64,000 nt of DNA from Anastatus disparis (lineage: Eukaryota; Arthropoda; Insecta; Hymenoptera; Eupelmidae), in contig JAFFSR010000291.1 of NCBI GenBank assembly GCA_017163975.1, positions 3,291,001 through 3,355,000 on the forward strand. The letters are read 5' to 3'. A model generated the notes under the pieces. It saw nothing but the letters and a program-made list of their open reading frames with translations, made no database searches and had not been told where the DNA came from. Shown in pieces: positions 34,502 to 47,248 of this stretch. A program made the position numbers and the translations under genes. How positions within the stretch are numbered: position 1 is the first letter of the stretch; every line of letters starts with the position of its first letter.

Positions 34502-34633
34502 TTAATGTTTTTCTAATAAATTTTGAAATGCACTTGATGTAAACGTAGCTGCATTGTTACTTATTATTTTCTTTGGTACTCCCCGTTCACTCATTAAATT
34601 TTCCATAGATTGCGTAGTTTGATCTAGATTTTT
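34502..34633 (-). pseudogene. Integrase fragment in inverted orientation
   Basis: On the minus strand QSMENLMSERGVPKKIISNN followed by TFTSSAF matches the integrase core around the second catalytic Asp (Asn here). It should lie directly downstream of 34495 in the same orientation but is inverted, so a local inversion broke the gene. Confidence 0.75.
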
Positions 34634-34769
34634 AATTTAAATTTTTAAAAGATCAAATTTTATAATATAAAAAATGATTGAGATTTGATAGAATATGTAG
34701 GAACGGCATTAACTCGCATCGACTTGGATCCATTTTTTTCTTAAAGTAGAGATAATTACCTACAAAATA

Positions 34770-35860
<1,091 letters not shown>

Positions 35861-35934
35861 TTAGCTTGATTCGATCAAAATTGACTGAGTTATGCGCATT
35901 CCAATAATGCAATTATTTCGATAAAAAATTTTGT

Positions 35935-36256
35935 TGCATAGTGTATTTCTAAGGCCTTTTTGTATTTTTTATCAAAGTTTAAGGTGACATTTTCACTCAT
36001 CAATTTGTTAAGAAATGCTGTGATTTTACCGTAATTTTTAATGAATTTCCTATAATATCCATATAATCCTAGAAATTGTCTGATTTCCTTTTGATTGGAA
36101 GGTTGTTTATAATTTCTTATACATTCTAATTTATTTAGGTTAGGATATACTCTTTTCTCTGTGAAAAGATGTCCTAAATATTCTAGTTCTGATTTCACAT
36201 ACTTGCATTTATCGGGTAGCAGTTTTAAGCCTGTAGTTTTAAGTCGATCAAATAAT
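35935..36256 (-). pseudogene. Ty3/gypsy-like RT, C-terminal part
   Basis: Minus-strand frame with LLPDKCKYVKSELEYLGHLF, then EIRQFLGLYGYYRKFIKNYG and a short FDKKYKKAL segment. These are the end of the reverse transcriptase and the start of the RNase H connection in Ty3/gypsy polyproteins. The gene is truncated after about 35940, close to the AC microsatellite. Its upstream half lies at 38491-39101, separated by the insertion at 36261-38486. Confidence 0.88.
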
Positions 36257-36260
36257 ATCT
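36257..36260. repeat. 4-bp target duplication, left
   Basis: ATCT, repeated at 38487-38490. Confidence 0.7.
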
Positions 36261-38486
36261 TGCGACGTTACTATCCTTAGCTGGACGTCCAGCAAGTCCC
36301 GAAAAGAAAACGCGCAAATTATTTATAATGTAAAATTCTTTAAATAAATCTGCAGAGGGAATTCGCCGCGGGGTTATGACTCTCGATCGGGATGCGAGAG
36401 CCTAAGAGTTAGGTTTAATTATAAAGAATTGAATGATACAACACTAGACACTGATTAAATAACTAAACCACTTTACTTTTTTTTTATCAAACTTATAAAG
36501 GAAAATAAATTATTTGATTTATAATAAATTGACAACTTTTAATTCGGCGCTAACACACTCACATTCAATCAAATCAATGTTTAAATTTTCACTCTCTCAT
36601 TCTGGCTTATATATAAATGTATATACTTATATCTCTATCTCTCTCTCTCACACTCACTTTCTAGATTACATCCAATGGCACAACTATCTTTTTATTCCTA
36701 TAGAACGTCGCACGGCTATAAGTTTTGCTTGGTTATTGCGTGCGCAAGATCACTGCTTCTTTCTCTTTATGCGAACTACCTCCCCTTCTTTTCTAGACAG
36801 CAGTGGCTCTCTTCGCGGAATTTTGCCAACAGCTCAAAGGCTCGCGCGATTCTATGTAAAACAAGATTTGTTGATGAATTTAACGATTACGAATTACACT
36901 TTTTTTTTCTCATTTATTACACTTTTAACTCGTCTCTACCGTAAGAAAAAGGAATTATGAAGTTATACATATTTTACAGACTCAGTACTACTTTCCTTTT
37001 ACGCGCAAGATTCTACTATATAAAAGAATTTAATTATTTTATGCCGAAAATTTACTTTGTTAAAGTATAATCATTCACGCAACAATTGGCTCTACTACAT
37101 CATAACGTACGCATAAATCTAAACGCGCAAGCACACGCACAGAGAAAAGAATTATTTTTTCATGTACTTTTTGTTACCCTTTTTGTGCTCTCTCTCTCTC
37201 TCTCTCTCTCTCTCTATTCCTCCTGGTGACCCTGCTTCGTTTTCCTCGTTGTCCGGTTGATCGGCGCTACTCGTACCCGCTGCGAGAGAGAGCGTGATCG
37301 GCTGGCCTGAAGAATATTCGGCAGAGAATCGTTTGAAGAATTTTTGAGGAGGCGCAACTACAAGGGCGCTACTAATGTACTCAAAATCACTGATAATTCT
37401 TTCTTTCCGTTCGTTTATTTTCGATTTATACGACGCAATAGAGAGAGCGATATTTCACGCGTGGCTCTAATAAATTGTCAACGAAAATTTAAAGAAATCT
37501 CACTTCAATTGAAAGAAACCGTGAAATTTCAAAGTTAAAAGTTAATTCTTTCTAATTTTTTTTCTATTCGTACACACTAACAAATTTCTATTTGACTCTA
37601 CTCTAAAACACAAAAATAAAAGAAAATTTTCCAACTCGCGATAAGACTCTTTTCAAAGCTCCCTTTGTTCTCAAAAATTTACTCTCGCTCTCTCGTTACT
37701 CGCGGCCTTACTCAACGAGGCTCGCTAAAAGACTGACGCCGGGCCCGTCGACTTTGAACTTGACAACTCACGACGTTTTTCGGCGGACCAATCACAACTC
37801 GGTTTATACATTTTGCATTACTTTTTCCGGGCGCTAAATATTATTACTTCAGATTATCACTATTCTTTTATAATTAAAATATTCTCTTCAACTCGTAAAA
37901 ATTATGATTAACAAGTCCCGCTATTTAAAATTAATAAACTCTATTGAAAACCTCTGAATTCACATTTTCTCTGTGCGCACTTTTCGAAATCGCCAACCGG
38001 CAAACTTGTCAACGCTCGCATGCCGGTCTCTCTTTCTCTCTCACACCTTATTCACATACAACGCGTTTACAAACTCTGTTTAGGCTCACACATTCTTACA
38101 CGCTTTATAATAAAATAAATTAATCGCCTTAGCTTTTTAACACTATTCACAAACACTTTTCTGATAATTAAAGTCTTTTTACGCAAAAAAAAAAAGATTA
38201 TTCATTGTTTTAAATCTTCTCTCTCCTTCTTTTGGATGGCGCCACTACCGTCTTCTTCTTTTTCGCAACTTAGTCATCGTTGCAGCTAGGCGGGAGTGTT
38301 TGAATTTAAAATTATTGCTCCGTCACATTATTTTACATGAAATAAATAAAATTCACAATGTTACTCATTATTTTTAATAGTTAAGTAACTAAATTCATTT
38401 TTTTTATTGGCGCCATCAGATCTCTCTTAAAAAAAAATTAATTATCGCAAAAAAATTTTTTATTGGGACGCGAAAATCGCGTCACA
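36261..38486. mobile_element. 2.2-kb TG...CA insertion, probable solo LTR
   Basis: The segment begins TGCGACG and ends CGTCACA, imperfectly inverted ends of the TG...CA kind typical of LTRs, and is flanked by ATCT on both sides. It splits the reverse transcriptase exactly. There is no gag or pol inside. It is richer in GC and in TCTC/ACAC runs than its surroundings (CT microsatellite at 37189-37214). A 2.2-kb solo LTR is long, so a non-autonomous LTR derivative is an alternative. Frames at 36514-36960 and 37344-37538 have no recognisable content. Confidence 0.7.
37189..37214. repeat. (CT)n microsatellite
   Basis: 26 bp of CT/TC. Confidence 0.9.
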
Positions 38487-38490
38487 ATCT
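38487..38490. repeat. 4-bp target duplication, right
   Basis: ATCT, pair of 36257-36260. Confidence 0.7.
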
Positions 38491-39101
38491 TTAAGTTCTT
38501 TAAACGTTTTTCAAAGGTTTTTGAGTATACTATAAGGTCATCTGAATGTACGAAACATATAGTGCCTATTAATTCTTGTAATTTTAAATTTATTATCTTT
38601 TAAAATGTAGCAGGTGCGTTTTTAAGGCCCATTGGCAGAAAAATATCTCATACCTCCCAATTGGTCAAGGATTTCATTTATTGACGGCAATGAGTAATTG
38701 TCTTAGAGTGTGTATTTATTAAATTTTCTAAAGTCTATTACGACTCTATATTTTTGTATTCCTGATGCATCCATTTTCTTTGGAATACACCAAACGGGTG
38801 ATACAAAAGGCGAATTTGACTTTGTTATAATACCTTCATTTTCAAATTTTTCTATTTGTCTGTCTATCTCCTTATGTAAATATAATGGGTGTCGATATAA
38901 TTTTGAAACAACTGGTTGATTTATTGTTAAATCTATACGGTGATACATTTTCTTGAGCGATGGTGCATTATCTCCTTCTAGTTGAAAGTTATCATTATAT
39001 TCTTTAACTAATATTTGTATTGCTAATGCCTGTTCTCTCCGTAAATGTGATGTACGTGTGTTGTCTATAATAAACTTGTCACGATGATTCTTTTTGGTCA
39101 T
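38491..39101 (-). pseudogene. Ty3/gypsy-like RT, N-terminal and central part
   Basis: Minus strand, from about 39101: RHPLYLHKEIDRQIEKFENE, SPFVSPVWCIPKKMD and KYRVVIDFRKFNKYTL are the fingers region of gypsy RT. After a stop at 38703 come SLPSINEILDQLGGMRYFS, then a jump in frame straight to PMGLKNAPATF, and VHSDDLIVYSKTFEK, the catalytic YxDD motif with the first position changed. The segment holding the LDL...GYHQI motif, about 70 residues, is deleted. A further stop interrupts at about 38609. The gene is dead. Confidence 0.88.
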
Positions 39102-39144
39102 GAATGTTTGTTTGTTAAATACTTGTTTCTGTAGAAAAATTATT

Positions 39145-39732
39145 TCATAAATATTTTGTTTCTGTTCTTGAAATTCTGCTATCTCTCTCAGTTTTTATTT
39201 TTATTTTTTTTTCAAATTCATTAACGATGTTAAGCGTTGTAGCTTTATTTTGTACCATATATATTGCTGGTGTTATTATATCTTTTGAATTGATTATTAT
39301 GTATTCTCTATCTGGTACATCCATATCTATTTTCATAAGATTGACCCCTTGATTTACATAAACAGGTTTTTCATAAAACGTGAATTGTAAAGAGTTATTT
39401 TCTGCATCGAAAATTCTTATGTTTTGTTTTTCTGTAGCTATCAATGCTTTATGATGTTGTAGCCATCCTTGGGCCAACAGCCCATCGGCATTGAGGCGTA
39501 TTTTATTGCTTGAAACGTGATATATGAAGTCTCTTCCAAAAACATTCAATTTGCATTTACCCAACATTGTGTGATTTCCGTTAACTATCTGTATTGTTTG
39601 TCTTTCTTCTGGTCGCTGTTTTACAGGATGGCAAGTATTAAGAGACAATACTTTGTCTTTAATGAATGTTATACCTGCTCCCGTGTCTACTAGGAATTCC
39701 AATAATTTTCCTCCTGTTCCTAAAGGTCGCAT
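39145..39732 (-). pseudogene. Ty3/gypsy-like aspartic protease region
   Basis: A 195-codon minus-strand frame with LVDTGAGITFIK near its start, the DTGA active-site motif of retroviral-type aspartic proteases, followed by a hydrophobic-polar domain (LAQGWLQHHKALI). It lies between gag and RT in the expected order. The upstream end is open into the gag relic and the downstream end is shifted relative to RT. Confidence 0.85.
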
Positions 39733-39865
39733 CCAGAGATGTCAGTATTTTCCATCTGTTGCAAAGATTGCGTCTTGTAATCCTGATCCTACCAATAATT
39801 CTGACGGTCGGGAGGGGTCTCTGACCATGGTGCCGAATCCTCTAGATACATTTTGTTCTTTGAGG

Positions 39866-40646
39866 CATTGAGGCAAAAATTTACTCTTAACGCATTTTGA
39901 TTTTTGAAACAATGTTCTTTATCATGGCCATAAAAATTGTAATGAGCGCATGTAGGTTTATTTTATCTTATATCCGATCGTTCTTCGTCTTCTTTCCGGA
40001 GTTTTTCTTCGTATAAAGGTTTTTCGTAAGCGACGGATAGAGTGTGTGGTCGGTTTTGTTGTACAGCTAAGCGCAAGCCTTATGGATACAATCCTCTGAT
40101 GAATTTTGAAATTGCGTTTTTATTTTCATAATTTCTATGCATGTCTCAAAAATCGTCATTTAAGACATCTATTGAAATCTGTATACGCCCATTCATGTTA
40201 TTATTTCTTTGTATGTAATCTGCTACCTTTTCATTTGTTTTCTGTCGCATAGAATTACGCAGTTCGGCTAATTGGTCATACTTAAGTTCCAATTTTCCGA
40301 AGGGTTTATTTAAACATTCTTTAAGTTGCACGGCTGAAGTGATTTGATTTTTCTGAACTACTTCTTATGCTTTTTCTTTTAGATTAACGACTATTACTTT
40401 GCATACAAGGGTTGATACTTCTTGCTCAGAGCTAAGTTTTCTAGCTGCGCGAATAATTTGATCAATAAATGAACTAGCATCTGTTGATCCGTCATACTCC
40501 CGTATTTCTGTTAAAAGTTCGCGTATTAATAGCTGATGTTCCCTCGTTAGTCCTGGAAGCACATTTAATCTAGGGTTGTTGGCCCTAATTGCAGGTGGTC
40601 CACTTGGGAGCGGTGGTGGATTTTTCTTAGAGTTTTGCTTAGTCAC
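39866..40646 (-). pseudogene. Ty3/gypsy-like gag remnant
   Basis: One continuous frame from an ATG at 40646 with stops at about 40365, 40146, 40080 and 39968. It includes a proline-rich N-terminus, LLTEIREYDGSTDASSFIDQ, KYDQLAELRNSMRQKTNEKV and AISKFIRGLYP, a capsid-like region. A knuckle follows, CAHYNFYGHDKEHC, where Tyr replaces the second Cys. It is the 5' end of the retrotransposon whose protease and RT follow at lower coordinates. Confidence 0.75.
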
Positions 40647-41476
40647 CTTTTATCACTTGGCTTCACTATCCTCTTTAGCTTCCACCAATTTATATTAACC
40701 GTTAGAACCGAATTTATTCATTTCTAAAGTCTAATTTATTAAACTTTATTTAATAAACTTCATTCATTATTTTTATGAATTTTTGATTGTTATTGTTTGA
40801 TCTAAACATAAGAAAGGGGTATTCGTTAATATATTTTTAGCTGGTAACAAAGAGCACTTTATTAATTTTTACAAGAGAGCTTTTAATGACAAACAAACAA
40901 GTGATTTTTTTTCTTTTATATTAAGATTATTGTAACGCAATAAACTGAAGCACTATTTAAATCATATTAGAGATTAAAAGTAAATAATATTCACTGTAAT
41001 TAACAATAAAAGTTTCACTGAATTTATATTAATTTTTAAATGAATCGAACTATATAAATCACAAGTTCTTATTTCTTATTTGTGATGAGACAAAATAAAT
41101 AAGGGTTTTAAATCTTGATTGCGTGTTATCTTCGTTCACAGCTTAATAAATCGATGATTTCTTTCCTCAGTCGATCCGTTCTCTCCCTCTCTGCAAGCGA
41201 AGCTTGAACAATGGACTGTATAATAGTGAGGCGAGTGAGCAGAGTAAGGACCGCTGCTTGGTTGCTGACTCGTATCCAAGTGAGAGAGCGTGGTTCCTCT
41301 TGCTTTACAGGCACGCTAGATAGAAGCGACGCAAAGATAGTTGTGCATTGGTAAGCTAGTTCGCTTCGAGCTGAGCCATCGGTGACGCGTATTTTGACGT
41401 GACATTAAACAGTTATTGTAATTTATTTTTGTAATTTAGGACGTTGGATCTTTAGGATAGGTATACAAGAATAAAA

Positions 41477-41478
<2 letters not shown>
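40647..41478. other. Leader/5' LTR position of the gypsy-like relic, not resolved
   Basis: By position this should hold the primer site and 5' LTR. I cannot delimit an LTR because no second copy exists in the window. A GC-richer part at 41140-41400 has a 62-codon minus frame without recognisable content. Confidence 0.35.

Positions 41479-41530
<52 letters not shown>
41479..41530. repeat. (AT)n microsatellite
   Basis: About 46 bp of AT then GTATAT. Confidence 0.95.
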
Positions 41531-41660
41531 GAATATTGAATTGAAATTATCTTTATTCCTTCTTCTTAACCTTTAGTACAATAATTTTAGGCAAAACGTA
41601 GCCTTAGACGGTAAGTATGAAATTGAGCTTGCGAGCTAAAGACTCTTGGGTTTTTATACT

Positions 41661-42034
41661 ACACTGAAAAAAGTTGGGGATAACAGTTGTACTAAATGCC
41701 GACGCGTAGCCGTCTTACGCATAACAGAGATCCTTGCTACGTTTTTGGGAAGTCTGCTATCTCAAAAATTAAAGCTAGAGCGCGTACGCTTAAGAGGGAA
41801 ATCTAATATACACTGTTAAGATGACAACTATACGCCGTAGGTCGTCTGCTTTCCTAAATTCTAACAGCAGACTTCTCAAAGGTCGGTACGTCGTCGCGTT
41901 TCAGTTGTTTATACATATGCTCGCTTAAAAAGGTATATCAACGGTCCTAAATTTTAAAACATACAGACGAATGTGCGTTTCGTACAGCCACACTACGCTG
42001 CGGTAACGGAGAGTTCCCGTACTTTTTTCAGTGT
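41661..42034. mobile_element. 374-bp inverted-repeat MITE, ACACTGAAAAAAGT ends
   Basis: ACACTGAAAAAAGT at the left is perfectly inverted at the right (ACTTTTTTCAGTGT). The interior is GC-rich for this window and includes GCAGACTTCTC and its inverse GGGAAGTCTGC. No gene. Confidence 0.75.
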
Positions 42035-42313
42035 ATGGTAAAAGACAGTTGCATTCTTTCGTATGTATGATATTATTGTTACTTTTATAATTTCGAGGAA
42101 AAAGATTGATTGAATTTTGCATGTGATAGAGTTCAAAGTTCGATCGTTCCTTGTGCATCGCATTTTTGTATGTCGCATTCTCCCGATTGTAGAGCGTTAT
42201 TGTTAGTCTCGAGGTAGAAGACTTGACTTATGATGCGTACGGAGTTCAATCACTCTTATGTATAGTCTGCAAGATAAATATAAGTATGAATGTGCTATGA
42301 ATGTTTGTCTTTG

Positions 42314-42316
<3 letters not shown>

Positions 42317-42410
<94 letters not shown>

Positions 42411-42470
42411 CAGCACATTTACTCACACGCACACACACGCGCGCGCGAACACACACACACACACAGACAT
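42317..42470. repeat. (AC)n microsatellite
   Basis: About 92 bp of pure AC (42317-42408), then a shorter AC/CGCG run from about 42425 to 42466. Open frames here are artefacts. Downstream at about 42549-42562 lies GTATCGATACAATGC, the same motif that accompanies the other GT/AC tracts. Confidence 0.95.
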
Positions 42471-42660
42471 TTTCTAGAAACCATTTTTTTTGACTCCATG
42501 AATTCAATTATGTGCAAATTAATGAAAATACAGAAAAAAAAATTTGTATCGATACAATGCTTTCTACACTGAGAAAAAGCCAAATTTACGCGCTGTGAAT
42601 TTGATTGTTGTGAATAATTTGGACAACATTCGCAGATATTAATAACGGAAAATCCCAATA

Positions 42661-43525
42661 TATAGTGCCGGTCAAAAGTTCGGAATCATTTTTTTTTCAA
42701 AGACTCAAATTCAAATTGTGATATCTCAGAAACGCTTTGACGAATTGAAAAAATTCAAACAGCGTTTAAAAGATCAGACAAAATACTATCTTTTTGTAAG
42801 CTGTAGAATATTTTTTGAATTTCAATCAATCAACTGTAATTTTTTAAAGAATTGATGAAATCAAAGAATTCAGAATCGATTGCAGAGTAGAGAAAATTTC
42901 CTAAAAGATTGTCTTTGATCAATTTTCAATATCTATTTCGTGTGCAGAGTTACAAGCTTGTGAAAATGGAGCACAAGGAGTTTTCAGGTACAATAACATT
43001 TTTTATATTTTTTTTATATTTAGGCATTTATTTACAACTGTATACTGTAAATTTGATGTATACAGAATTTATGTATAAACTACAATTGTAAGCACACCAA
43101 AACATCAAGAAACATGGAAAATGTTATTGGACCTGAAAAATTATTTTGTTATTTGCTCCATTTTCGCACGCTGGTAACTCTGCACACGAAATAGATACTA
43201 AAAATTAATCCAAGACAATCTTCTAGGAAATTTTGTCTACTTTAAAATCGATTTTGAATATTTTAATTTCATCAATTCTTTAAAAAGTTACAGTTGATTG
43301 ATTAAAATTAAAAAATTCGTAAAAATTCAAAAATTATCAATCATTAAAAGATTAAGTTAAAAAAGAGTTTAAAATATTTTACTACTTATAAAAAGATAGT
43401 ATTTTGTCTGATCTTTAAAACGCCGTTTGAATTTTTTTAATTCATCAAAGCGTTTCTGAGATATCACGATTTGAATTTGAGCCTTTGAAAAAAAAAATGA
43501 TTCCGGACTTTTTACCGGCACTGTA
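42661..43525. mobile_element. TA-flanked inverted-repeat MITE, related to 290-1432
   Basis: Ends read TATAGTGCCGGTCAAAAG and TACAGTGCCGGTAAAAAG inward. The arms are about 400 bp and contain the same GATCAGACAAAATACTATCT block as the element at 290-1432. No transposase. It is a diverged sister subfamily with GTGCCGG in place of GTACCGC. Confidence 0.8.
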
Positions 43526-43599
43526 AGAATGCGTAACAATATAGCAGCCAATCATTCGAACTTTCTGTATAAAAGATTTAATTCATTGGAGCAGAGCGC

Positions 43600-43860
43600 T
43601 GCTACTAAGCTGCGTTGTGGCTCGCTACGGCTCTCCGTAGTCTACCGCACAGAAAGCTGAATCCAAGCCCAGCGACTAAACTGCTTTGTCGCTCATTCCG
43701 ACTCTTCGCATTGAATCATGCAGAAGGCCGAAAGCAAACACTGCGAATGAATTATGTAGTCGCTCACTACGGTTCTCCGTACTCTAACGTATACAAAAAG
43801 CTGAATCTGAACACAGCGATTTATTGCGTGGTCGCTCACAGTGCCGATCTCAAGCATTGC
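43600..43860. repeat. ~73-bp tandem repeat
   Basis: About 3.5 units with the order GTCGCTCACTACGG, CTCTCCGTA, AAGCTGAATC and ACAGCGA. The period is 72-74 bp. An open frame crosses it at 43615-43887. Confidence 0.75.
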
Positions 43861-43887
43861 GAGAACGCTTTGAACATGCTTGCTTGA

Positions 43888-45168
43888 TTAATAAATAACA
43901 TTGAAAAAATAATCATTTTTACTTTCTTTTATATTCTTTTTTTAATGTTCATGTAATTATCAGAATTCATAATTGGAAAAAAGTGAGAAAATTAAGTTCA
44001 ACTTCGATTTAACTTTTTAACTTAGCGAGGTTGTAAGGCTCGCTTCGAAGTCGTAATTATTTCTCGCTATATTCTAACTTAATCTAATATAACTCTTTGG
44101 GTTAGGATAGAACAAATTATAAAAAATCAAAATTTTCTTAAAATAAAAATTCTATTTAATATACTATCCTTAGGATCATTACAAGTGTAGCTCTAAGTGT
44201 GAGCGTGCTGAATTCTAAACGTAAACTAAACTAAAAATTTTCTTATAACCATCATAAAAAGAAAAATACATTTCTTTAGCCAGGCCTGCTTTACTTGAAT
44301 TTTGTAAGGTATTTTCTAATTGGTGAAAAATTTCATTTAATAATTAAATTTAGTAAATGCTAGGTTTTCTCGAATCTTCAAATTCTTTATTACAGCATAT
44401 CATAAAACAACTCGAACGGCAAATCATGAGTAACATATATGCATGACCGTCAATAAATGCATTAGTTTTGCTACTTTTATTACGGGTTTCCAAACCGTTA
44501 CTATTTCAAAAATAATTTACCTGGCTTAAGAGATTATCCTTTAGAAATAAAATTATAAAGTTTTGGTAAATTGTATGTACAAAATTATAAAAATGATAAT
44601 AATTTTTAAGTATAGGATTCTAACTAAAATTACGTTTCTTAACTATAATAAATGGAAAATTTTAAGAAAAATTATATTGCGACAGAACAATATTTTGAAC
44701 TATTTTTAAAAATTTACAATTTATAAGTATAGTTATTAATGCTTTAATATCTTCGATTATTTTTTTTTTATTTTTAGATTTATTAGGACATATTTAGAGT
44801 CAAATATTTAAAAAAAACTATACTAATTAATCTATTAACAAATCTAAAAATAAAACAAATAAAAAATTGAGAAAGAAAATAACTTTTGTAATTTTCAAAC
44901 AATTTATTATGGATGATAACATTTATAAAGTTATTACTAAACATTAAATTACCTTAATTATATTGTTCCAAATTTCATACGCAAGTTGTATTCACTTACC
45001 GTAACAGGGAAAATATTTAGAAAATGATTTTTGAAGTTAATACTTCTTTTGGCGCGCCTCAAAAATTTGCTGGGGATAAAAATCTAAGTTGCCGTCACGT
45101 TACATTTTAATACGTGTTGTGTACGTGTGATCCTATCTGTGCGCGCACACACCAAGTTATAAGAATAA
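43888..45168. other. Non-coding AT-rich stretch
   Basis: No gene or repeat recognised in about 1.3 kb. A modest GC-richer patch sits at 45050-45160. Confidence 0.45.
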
Positions 45169-45188
45169 GAGAGAGAGAGAGAGAGAGG
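45169..45188. repeat. (GA)n microsatellite
   Basis: About 20 bp of GA. Confidence 0.9.
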
Positions 45189-45239
45189 GATACTATATTA
45201 TTACATTATACTATACCAAGCAATGTATATTCAAGCCTG

Positions 45240-45481
45240 GGTTACAGAAAGAGATAGATAAATAGGTACATAGATAGATAGATAATTCGATTTATTACTG
45301 TACATTATGTTGTAAAAAAATTAATACAGTATAATAAGTAACAAAATAACAAATAGTAAAAATAAAATAAAATAATAGAAAGCACACAACTGTAATTAAA
45401 ATAAAAGTATAAAACAGAAAAACAAAATATAATAAAAAAATAATAATAACCAAGGGTGCAAACTTGGCAAGCCCATCCCAG
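45240..45481 (-). other. 3' untranslated end and tail of the minus-strand LINE
   Basis: After the stop at 45482-45484 comes an AT-rich stretch ending, on the minus strand, in AATAAATCGAATT and then ATCT repeats. A short tetranucleotide tail instead of poly(A) is known for CR1-type elements. Confidence 0.55.
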
Positions 45482-46870
45482 CTACACCAACGGTAGAGGT
45501 CCATTCTCAAGGGAAAGGAAATATGAAAATGAGGATGATTTAAAGTGTAAAAATGAGGATGAGGCTCTCAGTGTTGCAGGAAGATCATTCCAGAGAAGAG
45601 GATGCTACCAGGAATGACCTTTTAAAGTATTCAGTGACAGCAACAGGTATGGTCAAAGGCCTCACATCACCCCTTAATGTCCTCACCAGCTGATTCCACA
45701 GGTACCTGGAATACAAGTAAGGTGGTGAATGTGACGAGAACAACTTATATAGGAATGTAGTAGTAAAATAACTTCTACGCCCTGCTGTGGATAACCAGCC
45801 CAGAGAGGATTCATAAGCAGAGATATGCTCACGCTTACCTACACCATAGATATAACGAACACCAGAGTTGATGACTCTTTGCAGCCTAAGGTCAAGCTCA
45901 GCAGAAATATCAGAATAGACAAGACAGCAGTAATCCAGAAGTGGGAATAACAGTGATTGTATGAAATGCTTACGTAAAGACAAAGTAGTGCTCTTCCTAA
46001 AGAAATTAAGCCTGTAAAGTCAGGAATAGGACCTGTTACATACATTTGTGACGTGTTCCTTCCTGTTCAACTTGCTGTCCAACCAGACACCCAAACTACG
46101 GACAGAAGATTCGAACTTAACAATATTCCCATTAATAGGAATGCCAGTTATTGCCAATGTGGACAATATATTGATGTAGTAATAAGAGCCAATGATGATG
46201 GCTTTGGTTTTGACCACGTTCAGAGTCAAGTGATTACATGTGGCCCAATTACTAATCAGAGAGGCATGATCAGACATGAGTGTTGTATAGTAATCAAGTT
46301 GAGCAATTAGGAAGTGCACGTATACTTGTAGATCATCAGCGTAGATCAAATATTGTACATTAGAATGAAAATTGGAGGCAACGTCATTAATGTGAATTGA
46401 GAACAGGAGAGGCCCAAGGGCGGAGCCCTGAGGAACATCAGTGTTAAGAGTAACAAAGTCCGACTGATTACCGGCATTATCAACGACAGCCTGACGACGA
46501 TCAGTCAGATAAGAAGCAACCCATCTAACCACAGAATGCGACACATCAAGAGACGATAATTTACGAAGTAAGGTGGTATGGCACACTGTGTCAAATGCCT
46601 TTCTGAAGTCAAACAACAAGAGCATAGTTACGTAGCGTCTATCCATGTTCAGTCTAATGTCGTCAGTCAGTTTAAGTAAAGTAGTCTGAGTACTCCTGAA
46701 ACCAGTATGATGAGCGTCAAGTAATTGTCTTGTTGATAAGTAGTAATAGAGCTGATCGTAAACAAGGCGCTCAAGAACCTTAGACATAGAACAAAGTAAA
46801 GAAATTGGCCTAACATCTCCCATAGTACGTGGAGAAGAAACTTTGTTGATGGTCATGATCAACAAAGCCT
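45482..46870 (-). pseudogene. Non-LTR retrotransposon (LINE) RT, 5'-truncated
   Basis: Minus-strand frames encode a CR1/Jockey-type reverse transcriptase: GDVRPISLLCSMSKVLERL, LLFDFRKAFDTV (motif A), DVPQGSALGPLLF (motif B) and YLIYADDLQVY (catalytic YADD). Then come a thumb region with SLGVWLDSKLNRKEH, and after a shift at about 46010 FPLLDYCCLVYSD and LQRVINSGVRYIYG. After another shift near 45590 the tail LWNDLPATLRASSSF leads to a stop at 45482. The endonuclease and earlier parts are absent, the usual 5' truncation of LINE copies. At least two frameshifts make it inactive. The clade is inferred from motif style. Confidence 0.87.
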
Positions 46871-47248
46871 TCAACGAAGAGAATGAGAGAGAGAAAGAGT
46901 ATAGCAAGCGAATACACACTACACAAGTTAAGTGTAGGAGGGAGAGAGAAGGAACATCGGCACAACAGCGTACAAATCGTTGTGGATATGCTGTTTGGGT
47001 ATTGGGTTACCTCATGAGTTATCAGTACGTATAAAGCGCGCAATTATACGCAGATACATCTTTAAGGGCCACTTAATGATTTTTATTTTAATGCGTTAAT
47101 TATTAAAAATTTCCTGTACGTTTGTATCATGTATGTATGAGCGCTATATATATATATATATATATACACAATAGGGGGGTACCCTCCGCTCGCGCTGTTC
47201 GCCAACCCCCGTACATATTTACATTAATGAAAATATCAGTGAGTAATG
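46871..47248. other. Spacer between LINE and E2
   Basis: Contains a GA-rich patch near 46880-46950 and a short (TA)n at 47145-47166. No gene. Confidence 0.4.

Noticed and set aside
36514..36960. 148-codon frame inside the TG...CA insertion
   Set aside because: Biased, low-complexity composition with no domain signature; another overlapping frame is also open.
42203..42658. Open frames over the AC tract
   Set aside because: Microsatellite artefacts in both strands.
46053..47034. Plus-strand frames opposite the minus-strand LINE and its flank
   Set aside because: Antisense shadows without domain content.
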